This document shows, piece after piece, positions 42,814 through 51,282 of a stretch of DNA of 64,000 nucleotides (within the stretch, counting starts at the first letter, position 1; every line of letters starts with the position of its first letter). The position numbers were made by a program, and so were the translations under genes. Source of the stretch: DASSUW01 sp963844205 (GTDB lineage Bacteria > Actinomycetota > Thermoleophilia > Solirubrobacterales > Solirubrobacteraceae); contig CAWJNK010000017.1 in NCBI GenBank assembly GCA_963844205.1, positions 143,698 to 207,697 of the forward strand, given 5' to 3'. A model generated the notes under the pieces. That model did not search any database and was not told the origin of the DNA. It saw only the letters and a list, made by a program, of their open reading frames with translations.

Positions 42814-43725
42814 ATGAGCACCGCATCGATCCTCTCGAGCCTGGACCTGCCGCACGGCGAGCCCGCCCGGCTCCCGACCTCCGAGCGGCGCTTCCGCGAC
42901 GGCGGGCAGTTCCGCGTCGAGATCCCGTCTGTCGAGGGACCGGCCGCGCTGGAGACGGTCATCGCCGAGAGCCGGAGCCGGGGAGTGCCGGTGCACCGGA
43001 TCAGCCAGGGCAGCGGCATCGCGCTCCAGACCGACGCCGAGATCGAGCGCATGGTCGAGCTCGGGGCCGAAGCCGGCATCGAGGTCTGCCTCTTCCACGC
43101 CCGCGCGGCGTGGGACGCCGGGGTGCAGGCCACGTCGAGCGCCGGGCGCGTGATCGCCGGTGCGGTTCGCGGGCCGGCGCAGCTGCGCTACGCGATCGAG
43201 GACGTCACCCACGCCTGCGCGCTCGGGATCCGCAGCGTGCTCGTGTCCGATCTCGGCCTGCTCGCCGCGCTGAGCGAGCTGCGCCGGCGCGGCGACCTGC
43301 CCGCGGACCTGATCCTCAAGGTCTCGGCCTTGCTGCCCGTCGCAAATCCCGCCACCGCGCGCGTGCTCGCGGACCTCGGCGCCGACTCGCTCAACATCGC
43401 CGTCGACCTGCCGCTGGATGCGATCGCCGCGATCCGGGCCGCGGTCGACGTCCCGATCGACGTCTACGTGGAATCGCCGGACGACTTCGGCGGCGTGGTC
43501 CGCCATCACGAGATCGGCGAGCTGGTGCGCGTCGCGGCGCCCGTCTACCTCAAGTTCGGCGTGCGCAACAGCCAGTCGATCTATCCCAGCGGCGCCCACC
43601 TCCAGGACCTCGTGATCCGGCTCGCCGCCGAACGGGTGCGCCGCGCTGAGATCGGCCTCGGCTTCCTGCGCCGGCACTCGCCCGAGGCCGTGATGTCCCC
43701 GTCGGCCCCGCTCGAGGCGGCGTGA
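42814..43725 (+). CDS. U32-like TIM-barrel protein in sugar-acid cluster, function unknown
   Basis: 303 residues. GGQFRVEIPSVEGPAALETV, GVPVHRISQGSGIALQTDAE, LILKVSALLPVANPATARVL and VPIDVYVESPDDFGGVVRHH suggest a TIM barrel of the kind often labelled peptidase U32-like and found beside enolase-superfamily sugar-acid dehydratases. Peptidase activity is not supported here; the conserved charged residues could bind a sugar acid. First gene after the operator; its stop overlaps the ATG of the small SMP-30 remnant. Confidence 0.65.
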   Translation: MSTASILSSLDLPHGEPARLPTSERRFRDGGQFRVEIPSVEGPAALETVIAESRSRGVPVHRISQGSGIALQTDAEIERMVELGAEAGIEVCLFHARAAWDAGVQATSSAGRVIAGAVRGPAQLRYAIEDVTHACALGIRSVLVSDLGLLAALSELRRRGDLPADLILKVSALLPVANPATARVLADLGADSLNIAVDLPLDAIAAIRAAVDVPIDVYVESPDDFGGVVRHHEIGELVRVAAPVYLKFGVRNSQSIYPSGAHLQDLVIRLAAERVRRAEIGLGFLRRHSPEAVMSPSAPLEAA

Positions 43726-43862
43726 TGCCAGCGTGCCCGGAGGTCTACCGCCGGGCCGACGCCGAACTCGGCGAGGGACCGTGCTGGGAACCCGGCCGCG
43801 AGACGCTCATCTGGGTCGACATCCTGCGGCCGTACCTGAGCACGGCAAGGAGAAGCGCATGA
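43725..43862 (+). pseudogene. 45-residue stub of an SMP-30/gluconolactonase gene
   Basis: The frame encodes AELGEGPCWEPGRETLIWVD, the standard opening of SMP-30/gluconolactonase proteins (first metal-ligand Glu in LGEGP), then breaks off after ILRPYLSTARRSA. The full family has about 290 residues. Its ends still overlap both neighbours (TGATG on the left, ATGA on the right), so an internal deletion seems to have fused the 5' end of the gene to the ribosome site of the dehydratase gene. Confidence 0.65.
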
Positions 43863-45025
43863 GGATCACGGGGCTGAGAACCGGCGTGGTGGGGACGCCG
43901 TGGCGGAACCTCACGTTTGTGGAGCTGAGCACGGACGAGGGACTCGCCGGCGTCGGCGAGGCGCGGATGCTCAACCACACCGACGCCCTGCTCGGCTACC
44001 TCGCCGAGGCGGAGCGCACCCACATCGCGGGCAGCGACCCGTTCGAGATCGAGTCGCTCGTGCACCGGATGTTCCGCAACGACTACGCGCGCGCGGGCGA
44101 GATCGCGATGTCCGCGATTGCCGTCGTGGAGCTCGCCTGCTGGGACATCGTCGGCCAGGCCCTCGGCCAGCCGGTCCACCGCCTGCTCGGTGGCGCCGTC
44201 CGCGACCGGATCCGCGCCTACGCCAACGGCTGGTACACGGTCGAGCGCGAGCCGGCCGAGTTCCACGCGGCCGCCCGGCGCGTCGTCGAGCGCGGCTACG
44301 GCGCCCTCAAGCTGGATCCGTTTGGCTCCGGCTTCGCCGAGCTCGAGCGGTCGGAGCGGATCCGCTCGATCGGGCTCGTCGAGGCGGTGCGCGACGCGGT
44401 CGGGCCGGACGTCGAGGTCTTCGTGGAGATGCACGGCCGGTTCGCGCCGATGGTGGCGATCGGCCTGGCGCGCGAGCTCGAGCCGTTCGCACCCGGCTGG
44501 ATCGAGGAGCCGGTGCCGCCGCACAACCTCAAGGCGCTCCGGAAGGTCGCCGAGGGCGTCTCGATCCCTGTGGCGACCGGCGAGCGGCTGCATACGCGCT
44601 ATGAGTTCCGGGAGCTGTTCGAGCTGCAGTGTGCCGACATCCTGCAGCCGGACATCACCCACTTCGGGGGTCTGCTGGAGACCCGCAAGCTGTCCGCCAC
44701 CGCCGAGACCCACTACATGCTGATGGCGCCACACAACGTCGGCGGCCCGATCGCCACGACGGCGGCCCTGCACCTGGCGGCGTGCACGCCGAACTTCAAG
44801 ATCCAGGAGCACTTCAACGACTTCACCGACCCCTGGCTCCGGGACGTCGCCCCGGGCCTGCCCGGGATGGGGTCCGACGGCTGCTTCCCCGTTCCGACGG
44901 CGCCAGGGCTGGGCGTGACGATCGACTGGGACGCCGTGGCCGAGCACCCGCGCCAGACCTTCACCTTCGACCTGTTCGCGGACGACTGGCACCGCCGCGG
45001 CGCGCCCGGCGCGATCCGGACGTGA
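43859..45025 (+). CDS. Enolase-superfamily sugar-acid dehydratase (mandelate racemase group)
   Basis: 388 residues from an ATG preceded by AAGGAGAA. Capping domain MRITGLRTGVVGTPWRN and barrel motifs: YGALKLDPFG (KxD), VEVFVEMHGRFAP (metal Glu and the His of MHGR), GWIEEPVPPHN (second Glu), IPVATGERLHTR (third Glu) and LMAPHNVGGPIATT. This residue set is typical of galactonate-type acid-sugar dehydratases. With a beta-galactosidase and an alcohol dehydrogenase in the cluster, a non-phosphorylating oxidative sugar route is likely; the exact acid is not determined. Confidence 0.85.
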   Translation: MRITGLRTGVVGTPWRNLTFVELSTDEGLAGVGEARMLNHTDALLGYLAEAERTHIAGSDPFEIESLVHRMFRNDYARAGEIAMSAIAVVELACWDIVGQALGQPVHRLLGGAVRDRIRAYANGWYTVEREPAEFHAAARRVVERGYGALKLDPFGSGFAELERSERIRSIGLVEAVRDAVGPDVEVFVEMHGRFAPMVAIGLARELEPFAPGWIEEPVPPHNLKALRKVAEGVSIPVATGERLHTRYEFRELFELQCADILQPDITHFGGLLETRKLSATAETHYMLMAPHNVGGPIATTAALHLAACTPNFKIQEHFNDFTDPWLRDVAPGLPGMGSDGCFPVPTAPGLGVTIDWDAVAEHPRQTFTFDLFADDWHRRGAPGAIRT

Positions 45026-46017
45026 GCGTCCGCGCCGTCCGCCTCGAGCGGCCCGGGCTCGCCGAGCTGGTCGAGCTGCCGCATCCGGCTCCGGCACCCG
45101 GCGAGGTCGTGGTGCGCGTCGCGGCGGCTGGGATCTGCGGCTCGGACGTCGAGCTGTTCGACGGCCGGCGGCCGCCGGGCTACGTCCGCTATCCGGTCGT
45201 GCCGGGTCACGAGTGGGCGGGCACGGTCACGGAGGTCGGTGAGCACGTGAGCGGCGTGGCCGCCGGCGACCGCGTCGTGGCCGAGGGCATCCGCTGGTGC
45301 GGGGCGTGTCCGCGCTGCCGCGAGGGCGCGACGAACCTCTGCGAGGCGGGCTACGCGGAGACCGGCTTCACGCATCCGGGCGCCTTCGCCGACGCCGTGG
45401 CGGTGCCGGCCCGGCTCGTCCACCGCCTCCCGCCCGGCGCCGACCTCGAGCAGGCCGCGCTGCTCGAGCCCGCCGCCTGCGTTGCCCACGGCCTCCTCGC
45501 CGCCGCGCCCGCAGCGGGGCTGCGCGTGGTCGTGATCGGCGGCGGCACGCTCGGCATGCTCGCGGTGCTGCTGCTCCGCCTGCACAGCCCGCGCGCCCTG
45601 ACCGTGATCGAGCCGCGCGCCGACCGGCGGGCGTTGGCGCTGGAGTTAGGGGCCACCGCGGCGCTCGAGCCAGGCGCCGGCGAGGGCGCCGACCTGGTCG
45701 TGGAGGCCGCCGGGACGGGCATGAGCGTCGGGCAGGCGCTGGCCGCGGCCCGTCGCGGCGGCACCGTGGTGCTGCTCGGGATCTCGGGAGCCGGCCCGGT
45801 GCCGCTCGACCCCGATGTCTTCAGCCTCGGCGACCTGCGGGTCCTGGGAGGCTTTGGGGCCCCATCGTCTGCGTGGCACCACGCGGTCGGGCTGTTCGCG
45901 ATGGGAGCGCTGGATCTGCGGCCACTGATCTCCCACCGGCTCGACCTGGACGCCTACGAGCGCGCGCTGCGGCTCGTCGGCGCGCCCGGCGCCGGCAAGG
46001 TGCTGCTGGTTCCGTGA
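45022..46017 (+). CDS. Zinc-dependent medium-chain alcohol/sugar dehydrogenase
   Basis: 331 residues, GTG start overlapping the previous stop (GTGA). Catalytic zinc site: AAAGICGSDVELFDG and VVPGHEWAGTV; structural zinc cysteines in WCGACPRCREGATNLC; Rossmann motif VVVIGGGTLGMLAVLLL. Closest in pattern to threonine/sorbitol dehydrogenase-like enzymes. Likely oxidises a sugar or sugar acid of the pathway. It ends one base before the stop of the convergent repressor gene. Confidence 0.87.
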   Translation: MSVRAVRLERPGLAELVELPHPAPAPGEVVVRVAAAGICGSDVELFDGRRPPGYVRYPVVPGHEWAGTVTEVGEHVSGVAAGDRVVAEGIRWCGACPRCREGATNLCEAGYAETGFTHPGAFADAVAVPARLVHRLPPGADLEQAALLEPAACVAHGLLAAAPAAGLRVVVIGGGTLGMLAVLLLRLHSPRALTVIEPRADRRALALELGATAALEPGAGEGADLVVEAAGTGMSVGQALAAARRGGTVVLLGISGAGPVPLDPDVFSLGDLRVLGGFGAPSSAWHHAVGLFAMGALDLRPLISHRLDLDAYERALRLVGAPGAGKVLLVP

Positions 46018-46749
46018 TCAGCTGTCGAGCGGCGGGGCGGCGCGAAGATCGCGCAGCGTCTCGTCGAGGTGGGCGTGCATCGCGTCGCGCGCCCCCCGGG
46101 CGTCGCCGGCCTGGATCGCGTCGAGGATCCGGGCGTGGGCCGCGATCACGCCCTCGTCGTCCTTTCCCCGCGCCGCCCGTCCCTGCATGGTCGCCTGCCG
46201 CGTGGTCAGCAACAGGCCCTCCAGCGACTCCAGCACCAGGTGGAGGAGCTCGTTGCGGCCGCCCCACGCGATCGCGCGGTGGAAGTCCAGGTCGGCGGCG
46301 ATGAACCGGTCGAGGTCGCCGACGGCCGCGCGCATGCGATCGAGCGCCGCCCGCGCGTCGGCGCTCCAGGCGCCCGCCGGGTCCGCGGCGGCCTCGAAGG
46401 CCAGCTCACCTTCGATCAGCCGGCGGGTGGCGAGCAGGTCCTCGAGCCCGAGCTCCGTGAAGTGCATCCGGAACTCCAGCAGCTGGGCGAGGATGTCGGA
46501 CCCGGGCACCTGCACCGTCGCGGGCTTGCCCTGGCTGGGCCGCAGGATCCCGCGCGCGGCGAGCGTCCTGATGGCCTCGCGCACGACCAGCTTGCTGACG
46601 CCGAACTGGGCAGCGAGCTCCAGCTCGGAGCCGATCGACTCGTCCGGCGCCAGTCCGCGGGCCACGAGCATGTCGACGATGCCGTCGGCCACCTGGTCGG
46701 AGAGCGTGCGGCGTGTGACCACAGGCGCCGTGTAGACGGGATCAGCCAC
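46018..46749 (-). CDS. FadR/GntR-family transcription regulator
   Basis: 243 residues, GTG start. Winged helix: DQVADGIVDMLVARGL, IGSELELAAQFGVSKLVVRE, AIRTLAARGILRPSQGKPAT; C-terminal FCD ligand-binding domain with LEDLLATRRLIEGELAFEAA, FIAADLDFHRAI (Asp and His of the metal site) and EGVIAAHARILDAIQAGDA (third His). It sits inside the catabolic cluster on the opposite strand, between the two regions that carry the AAGCTGCTAAG operator, and is the obvious regulator, likely released by a sugar acid. Confidence 0.9.
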   Translation of the reverse strand: MADPVYTAPVVTRRTLSDQVADGIVDMLVARGLAPDESIGSELELAAQFGVSKLVVREAIRTLAARGILRPSQGKPATVQVPGSDILAQLLEFRMHFTELGLEDLLATRRLIEGELAFEAAADPAGAWSADARAALDRMRAAVGDLDRFIAADLDFHRAIAWGGRNELLHLVLESLEGLLLTTRQATMQGRAARGKDDEGVIAAHARILDAIQAGDARGARDAMHAHLDETLRDLRAAPPLDS

Positions 46750-46849
46750 CGCGTCGCCGCCACGGTGGGCGCCTGCACACGCGGCCGGAGGCTTCCATCG
46801 GGAGATCGGGTCTGGTCATCGCGCCGCGTCAGCATAACCGCAAAGCGGC

Positions 46850-46877
46850 TTGACACCTTAGCAGCTTGGCATATAAG
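46850..46877 (+). promoter_or_regulatory. Promoter with operator for the SDR/beta-galactosidase/ABC operon
   Basis: TTGACA (46850-46855), a 16-base spacer and TATAAG (46872-46877) make a good -35/-10 pair. The operator CTTAGCAGCTT (46857-46867) fills the spacer, so binding would block polymerase directly. It matches, reversed, the site at 42743-42753. Confidence 0.65.
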
Positions 46878-46929
46878 ATGCCCGCACCATGAGGAGGAGG
46901 CCCGGCGCCGGCGCCACGGAGGAGGAGCC

Positions 46930-47703
46930 GTGACCCGGCTGCTCGAGCGTCGCCGCGTCCTCGTCACGGGCGGCGCCCGGGGGATCGGGCGTGCGGTGGC
47001 CGAGGCCGTGCTGGCGCAGGGCGGATCGGTCGCGATCCTCGACGTCCTCGACGAGGGTGACGCGGTGGCGGCCGAGCTCGGCGCCGGCGGCGGCACCGCG
47101 GTCTTCGAGCGCTGCGACGTCACGCAGCCCGGCGAGGTGACGCAGGCGGTCGGGCGATCCGAGCGGGCGCTGGGCGGCATCGACGGGCTGGTCAACAACG
47201 CGGGCGTCAACGCGTACTTCGACGCGGCGACCATGACGCCCGACGACTGGGACGCCACCTTCAACGTCGACGTCAAGGCGGCCTGGCTCCTGACGCAAGC
47301 GTGCCTGCCGCGGCTGCTCGCGGCGCCCGGCGCAGCGATCGTGAACGTGTCAAGCATCCACGCGACGCTGACGCTCCCCGGCATGTTCCCCTACGCGGCC
47401 GCCAAGTCGGCGGTCGAGGGCCTCACGCGCAGCCTCGCCCTCGACTATGGCCCTGCCGGCCTGCGGGTCAACGCGATCGCGCCCGGGTTCACCCGCACCG
47501 CGCTGGTGCAGGAGTGGCTGCAACGCCAGCCCGATCCGGCCGAGGCGGAGCGTCGGGTGGCCGAGCGTCATCCGCTCGGCCGGATCGCCGAGCCGACCGA
47601 GATCGCGCACGGCGTCGTCTTCCTGCTCTCGACCATCTCCGGGGCGTTCACCGGCACGGTCGTTCACGCCGACTGCGGGCTCAGTGCCAGGTTCGCCACG
47701 TGA
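46930..47703 (+). CDS. Short-chain dehydrogenase/reductase
   Basis: 257 residues, GTG with GGAGGAG upstream. Cofactor loop VLVTGGARGIGRAVAE, LVNNAGVNAYF, catalytic Ser in VNVSSIHATL and the Tyr-Lys pair in YAAAKSAVEGL, then NAIAPGFTRTAL and the C-terminal HADCGLSA. Classical SDR of the FabG/glucose-1-dehydrogenase-like group. First gene of the operon from the regulated promoter; a role in oxidising the liberated sugar is inferred. Confidence 0.87.
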   Translation: MTRLLERRRVLVTGGARGIGRAVAEAVLAQGGSVAILDVLDEGDAVAAELGAGGGTAVFERCDVTQPGEVTQAVGRSERALGGIDGLVNNAGVNAYFDAATMTPDDWDATFNVDVKAAWLLTQACLPRLLAAPGAAIVNVSSIHATLTLPGMFPYAAAKSAVEGLTRSLALDYGPAGLRVNAIAPGFTRTALVQEWLQRQPDPAEAERRVAERHPLGRIAEPTEIAHGVVFLLSTISGAFTGTVVHADCGLSARFAT

Positions 47704-49826
47704 GTACCGCTCTCCCGCCGCGCGTGCTGTTCGGCGCCGCCTACTACCACGAGTACCAGCCGTACGAGCGCCTGGAGCGGGACCTCGACCTGATGGCGGA
47801 GGCGGGCTTCTCGGTCATCCGCGTGGGAGAGTCGGTGTGGTCGACGTGGGAGCCGCGCGACGGCGTCTTCGACCTCGAGTGGCTCGCGCCGGTACTCGAC
47901 GGCGCGCACGAGCGCGGGATCGCCGTCATCCTCGGTACGCCCACGTACGCGTTCCCGCCGTGGCTGCGCCGCAAGCACCCCGAGCTGACGGCGCACCGCA
48001 CCACCGGCGCGCCGATCCCCTACGGCCACCGGCAGGACGCCGACTTCACGCACCCGGCGTTCCTTCATCACGCCGAGCGGCTCGTCCGCCGAATCGTGAG
48101 CCGGTACGCCGACCACCCGGCGATCATCGGCTACCAGGTCGACAACGAGCCGGGGATGGAGCTGCTGCACAACCCGGGCGTCCACGAGGGCTTCGTCGAG
48201 CACCTGCGCGAGCGCTACGGCGACGTCGAGGCGGTCAACGCACGCTGGGGGCTCACGTACTGGTCGCACCGCCTCTCGCGGTGGTCGGACCTGTGGCCTG
48301 CCGACGGCAACACGGCCCCCGGCTACGACCTCGCCTGGCGCCGCTATCAGGCCAGGCTGACCCACGAGTTCATCCACTCCCAGGCCCGCATCGTGCGTGA
48401 GCTCGCGCGGCCGGACCAGTTCGTGACCACGTGCCTGGCGTACGGGCGCCCGGCCACCGACATGGCCGAGCTGTGCCGCGAGCTCGACGTCACCGCGGTC
48501 AACCCCTACTACGCGATGCAGGACGCGTTCACGCTGCCGCAGCCGCCGGAGCCGCCGCAGGGCGGCCGGCCGGAATGGCTGGACGCGACGGGGACGTGGT
48601 GGCTGTACCTCGAGGGCGACATCGGCCGCGGGGTCCGCCAGGAGCCGTTCCTGGTCACCGAGACGGGCGCGAGCTCGATCGGCGAGTCGCACGTCAACTT
48701 CCCGGCCTACGACGGTCAGTGGCGGCTGGCGGCATGGGCGCTCATCGCCCGGGGGGCACGGATGATCGAGTACTGGCACTGGCACTCGCTGCACTACGGC
48801 AACGAGACCTACTGGGGCGGGGTGCTCGGCCACAGCCTCGAGCCCGGGCGCTGCTACGAGGAGATCGCGCGCATCGGGGCCGAGCTGCGGGCGGCGGGCG
48901 CAGCGGTCGCCGGGCTCGACCCCGAGGTCGACGTCGCCTTCCTGCGCTCCTACGAGAGCAAGTGGGCGATGGAGTTCCAGCCGCCGCTCGGGGTGGACGA
49001 CGGTCCGGCGCCGGACCGCGACGCGTACGAGCGGATCTTCAACGGCCTCTATCGCGGGGCGTTCGACGCCGGCCTGCAGGCGGCCGTGGTGTTCACCGAC
49101 CAGCTCGAGCCGGACGCGGATTCGCTCGCCGCGCGGTGGCCGGTCCTCGTGGTGCCCGGGCTGTACGTGGCCGGCGACGAGCTGCTGGCGCTGCTCGCCG
49201 CGTACGCGCGTGCCGGCGGGCACCTCGTGCTCGGCTTCCGCGCCGGCTACGCCGACGAGGACGCGCAGATCCGTGCGCAGGTGATGCCCGGGCCGCTGCG
49301 CGAGGACGTGGGCGCCTCCTACGGCGAGTACACGAATCTCACGACGCATGTGCCGGTGTCGGCGGCGCCCGGCGCGCCGCTCCCACTGCCGGATGGCGCG
49401 CACGCGACCGCCTGGGCGGACGGCCTGGTGGCGGAAGGCGCGCAGGCGCTGGCCCGCTACGAGCACCCGCACCTGCGCCGGTGGCCGGCGATCACCACGA
49501 ATGCGAGCGGTGCCGGCCGCGTCACGTACGTGGGGACGCTGCCCGACGCCCGGCTGGCACGGGCGCTCGCGGCATGGCTCGTGTCGGAGCCGGCCAACGG
49601 CGCGTGGCGGGACCGGCCGGCGACCGTGACGGTCACCGGCGCGCGCGGGCGCGACGGCCGGCGACTGCGATTCGTCAGCAACTGGTCCTGGAAGCCGGCC
49701 GCCGTGCCGCTCCCGGTGGCCGTCAACGACCTGCTCTCGGGCGACACGCTCGAGGCCCGGGAGCAGCTCGCACTCGGCGCGTGGGACGTCCGGGTGCTCG
49801 TCGAGCGAGGTTCCACGACGGAGTGA
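47700..49826 (+). CDS. GH42-family beta-galactosidase
   Basis: 708 residues, GTG start overlapping the SDR stop. The barrel begins LFGAAYYHEYQPYERLERDL; the acid/base is Glu150 in IIGYQVDNEPGM and the nucleophile is Glu321 in PFLVTETGASS. A middle domain of the trimerisation type (WPVLVVPGLYVAGDELLALL; GGHLVLGFRAGYADE) and a C-terminal beta domain follow, giving the normal GH42 length. No signal peptide: it works inside the cell on imported oligosaccharide. Cysteines of the zinc-binding GH42 subgroup are not apparent. Confidence 0.9.
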   Translation: MSTALPPRVLFGAAYYHEYQPYERLERDLDLMAEAGFSVIRVGESVWSTWEPRDGVFDLEWLAPVLDGAHERGIAVILGTPTYAFPPWLRRKHPELTAHRTTGAPIPYGHRQDADFTHPAFLHHAERLVRRIVSRYADHPAIIGYQVDNEPGMELLHNPGVHEGFVEHLRERYGDVEAVNARWGLTYWSHRLSRWSDLWPADGNTAPGYDLAWRRYQARLTHEFIHSQARIVRELARPDQFVTTCLAYGRPATDMAELCRELDVTAVNPYYAMQDAFTLPQPPEPPQGGRPEWLDATGTWWLYLEGDIGRGVRQEPFLVTETGASSIGESHVNFPAYDGQWRLAAWALIARGARMIEYWHWHSLHYGNETYWGGVLGHSLEPGRCYEEIARIGAELRAAGAAVAGLDPEVDVAFLRSYESKWAMEFQPPLGVDDGPAPDRDAYERIFNGLYRGAFDAGLQAAVVFTDQLEPDADSLAARWPVLVVPGLYVAGDELLALLAAYARAGGHLVLGFRAGYADEDAQIRAQVMPGPLREDVGASYGEYTNLTTHVPVSAAPGAPLPLPDGAHATAWADGLVAEGAQALARYEHPHLRRWPAITTNASGAGRVTYVGTLPDARLARALAAWLVSEPANGAWRDRPATVTVTGARGRDGRRLRFVSNWSWKPAAVPLPVAVNDLLSGDTLEAREQLALGAWDVRVLVERGSTTE

Positions 49827-49863
49827 GCCGCTCGTGGAGGCGATGCGAGGAGGAGAGATTCCG

Positions 49864-51234
49864 ATGCAGACGACGAGCATGATCGCCGGGCCGGTGCGCG
49901 TGTGGACCGTCGCCCTGGCGGCGCTGCTCTGCCTGGCGCTGGCGTCATGCGGTGGAGACGACAACGGCGGGGAGCAGGAGGGCGACCGGGCCGCGAAGGT
50001 CGACATGACCGCCGAGCTCGAGAAGCCGGCCTCGCTGACCCTGTGGAGCTGGCTGCCCAACATCGAGGACGAGGTGGCGCTGTTCGAGAAGCGCTACCCG
50101 GACATCGACGTCAAGGTCGTCAACGCCGGCCAGGGCGCGGACGAGTACACGAAGCTGCGCACCGCCCTGAAGGCCGGCCGCGGCGCTCCCGACGTCGTGC
50201 AGATCGAGTTCCAGTACATCCCGACGTTCACGATCACCGACGATCTGCTCGACCTGACGCCCTACGGCGCCAACGACATCAAGGGCGACTTCGTCGACTG
50301 GACCTGGAGCCAGGTCGCCAGAGACGGCAAGGTCTACGCGATCCCGTGGGACACGGGCCCGATGGGGATGCTCTACCGCGAGGACCTGTTCAAGCAGTAC
50401 GACATCGAGGTCCCGAAGACGTGGGAGGAGTTCGCGGCGGCGGCGCGCAAGCTGCATCAGGCCGACCCCGAGCGCTACCTGACCAATCTGCCGCCGAACG
50501 ACATCGGCAACATCATCGGCCTGATGTGGCAGGCCGGCTCGCGGCCCTTCGGCCTGCCCGCGAAGGACACGGTCGCGATCAACCTCACCGACGAGGGCGC
50601 ACAGCGCGTGGCGGACTACTGGTCGCCGCTGATCCAGGAGGGCGTGGTCACCGCCGATCCCGACTTCACCGATCAGTGGTACCAGGGCCTCAGCAAGGGC
50701 CGCTACGCGGCCTGGCTGACCGCGGCCTGGGGTCCCGTGTTCCTGCAGGGCACCGCCAAGGGGACATCCGGCAAGTGGCGCGCCGCCCCGCTGCCGCAGT
50801 GGAGCGAAGGCGAGAATGTGTCCGGCAACTGGGGCGGATCGACGCTCGCGGTGACCGCGAAGACAAAGGCGCCGGCCCCCGCCGCCGCCCTGGCGATGTT
50901 CCTCAACCACGACCCCGAGTCGACGCGGATGTTCGCCGAGAAGCAGTTCCTGTTCCCGGCGACGAACGCGCTGCTGGAGGACCCGAAGTACCTCGGCCAG
51001 GCGTCCGAGTTCTACGGCGGCCAGAAGGTCAACCAGGTGTTCGCGGAGATCTCCAAGACCGTTCCGACGGACTTCGAGTGGAACCCGTTCCACGACTTCG
51101 TCTCCTCGACGTCGGACGAGACGCTCGGTCGCGCCATGACCCGCAAGGAGGATCTCGGCCCGGCGCTGCAGGCCTGGCAGGACGCAGTCGTGGAGTACGC
51201 CGAGAAGCAGGGATTCACGGTCGAGGGGGGCTGA
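49864..51234 (+). CDS. ABC sugar importer, substrate-binding lipoprotein
   Basis: 456 residues from the ATG at 49864 (AGGAGGAG upstream). Signal peptide with lipobox ALLCLALASCGGDD. The mature protein is of the family 1 type: LTLWSWLPNIEDEVALFEKR, KAGRGAPDVVQIEFQYIPTF, YAIPWDTGPMGMLYREDLF, TWEEFAAAARKLH and a C-terminal LGRAMTRKEDLGPALQAWQD. It captures a di- or oligosaccharide for the two permeases that follow; a galactoside is plausible given the adjacent beta-galactosidase. Confidence 0.9.
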   Translation: MQTTSMIAGPVRVWTVALAALLCLALASCGGDDNGGEQEGDRAAKVDMTAELEKPASLTLWSWLPNIEDEVALFEKRYPDIDVKVVNAGQGADEYTKLRTALKAGRGAPDVVQIEFQYIPTFTITDDLLDLTPYGANDIKGDFVDWTWSQVARDGKVYAIPWDTGPMGMLYREDLFKQYDIEVPKTWEEFAAAARKLHQADPERYLTNLPPNDIGNIIGLMWQAGSRPFGLPAKDTVAINLTDEGAQRVADYWSPLIQEGVVTADPDFTDQWYQGLSKGRYAAWLTAAWGPVFLQGTAKGTSGKWRAAPLPQWSEGENVSGNWGGSTLAVTAKTKAPAPAAALAMFLNHDPESTRMFAEKQFLFPATNALLEDPKYLGQASEFYGGQKVNQVFAEISKTVPTDFEWNPFHDFVSSTSDETLGRAMTRKEDLGPALQAWQDAVVEYAEKQGFTVEGG

Positions 51235-51282
51235 CCGGCGTCCACCACGACCGCCCCGCCGAGGCCTCGCCCACGGACCGCC

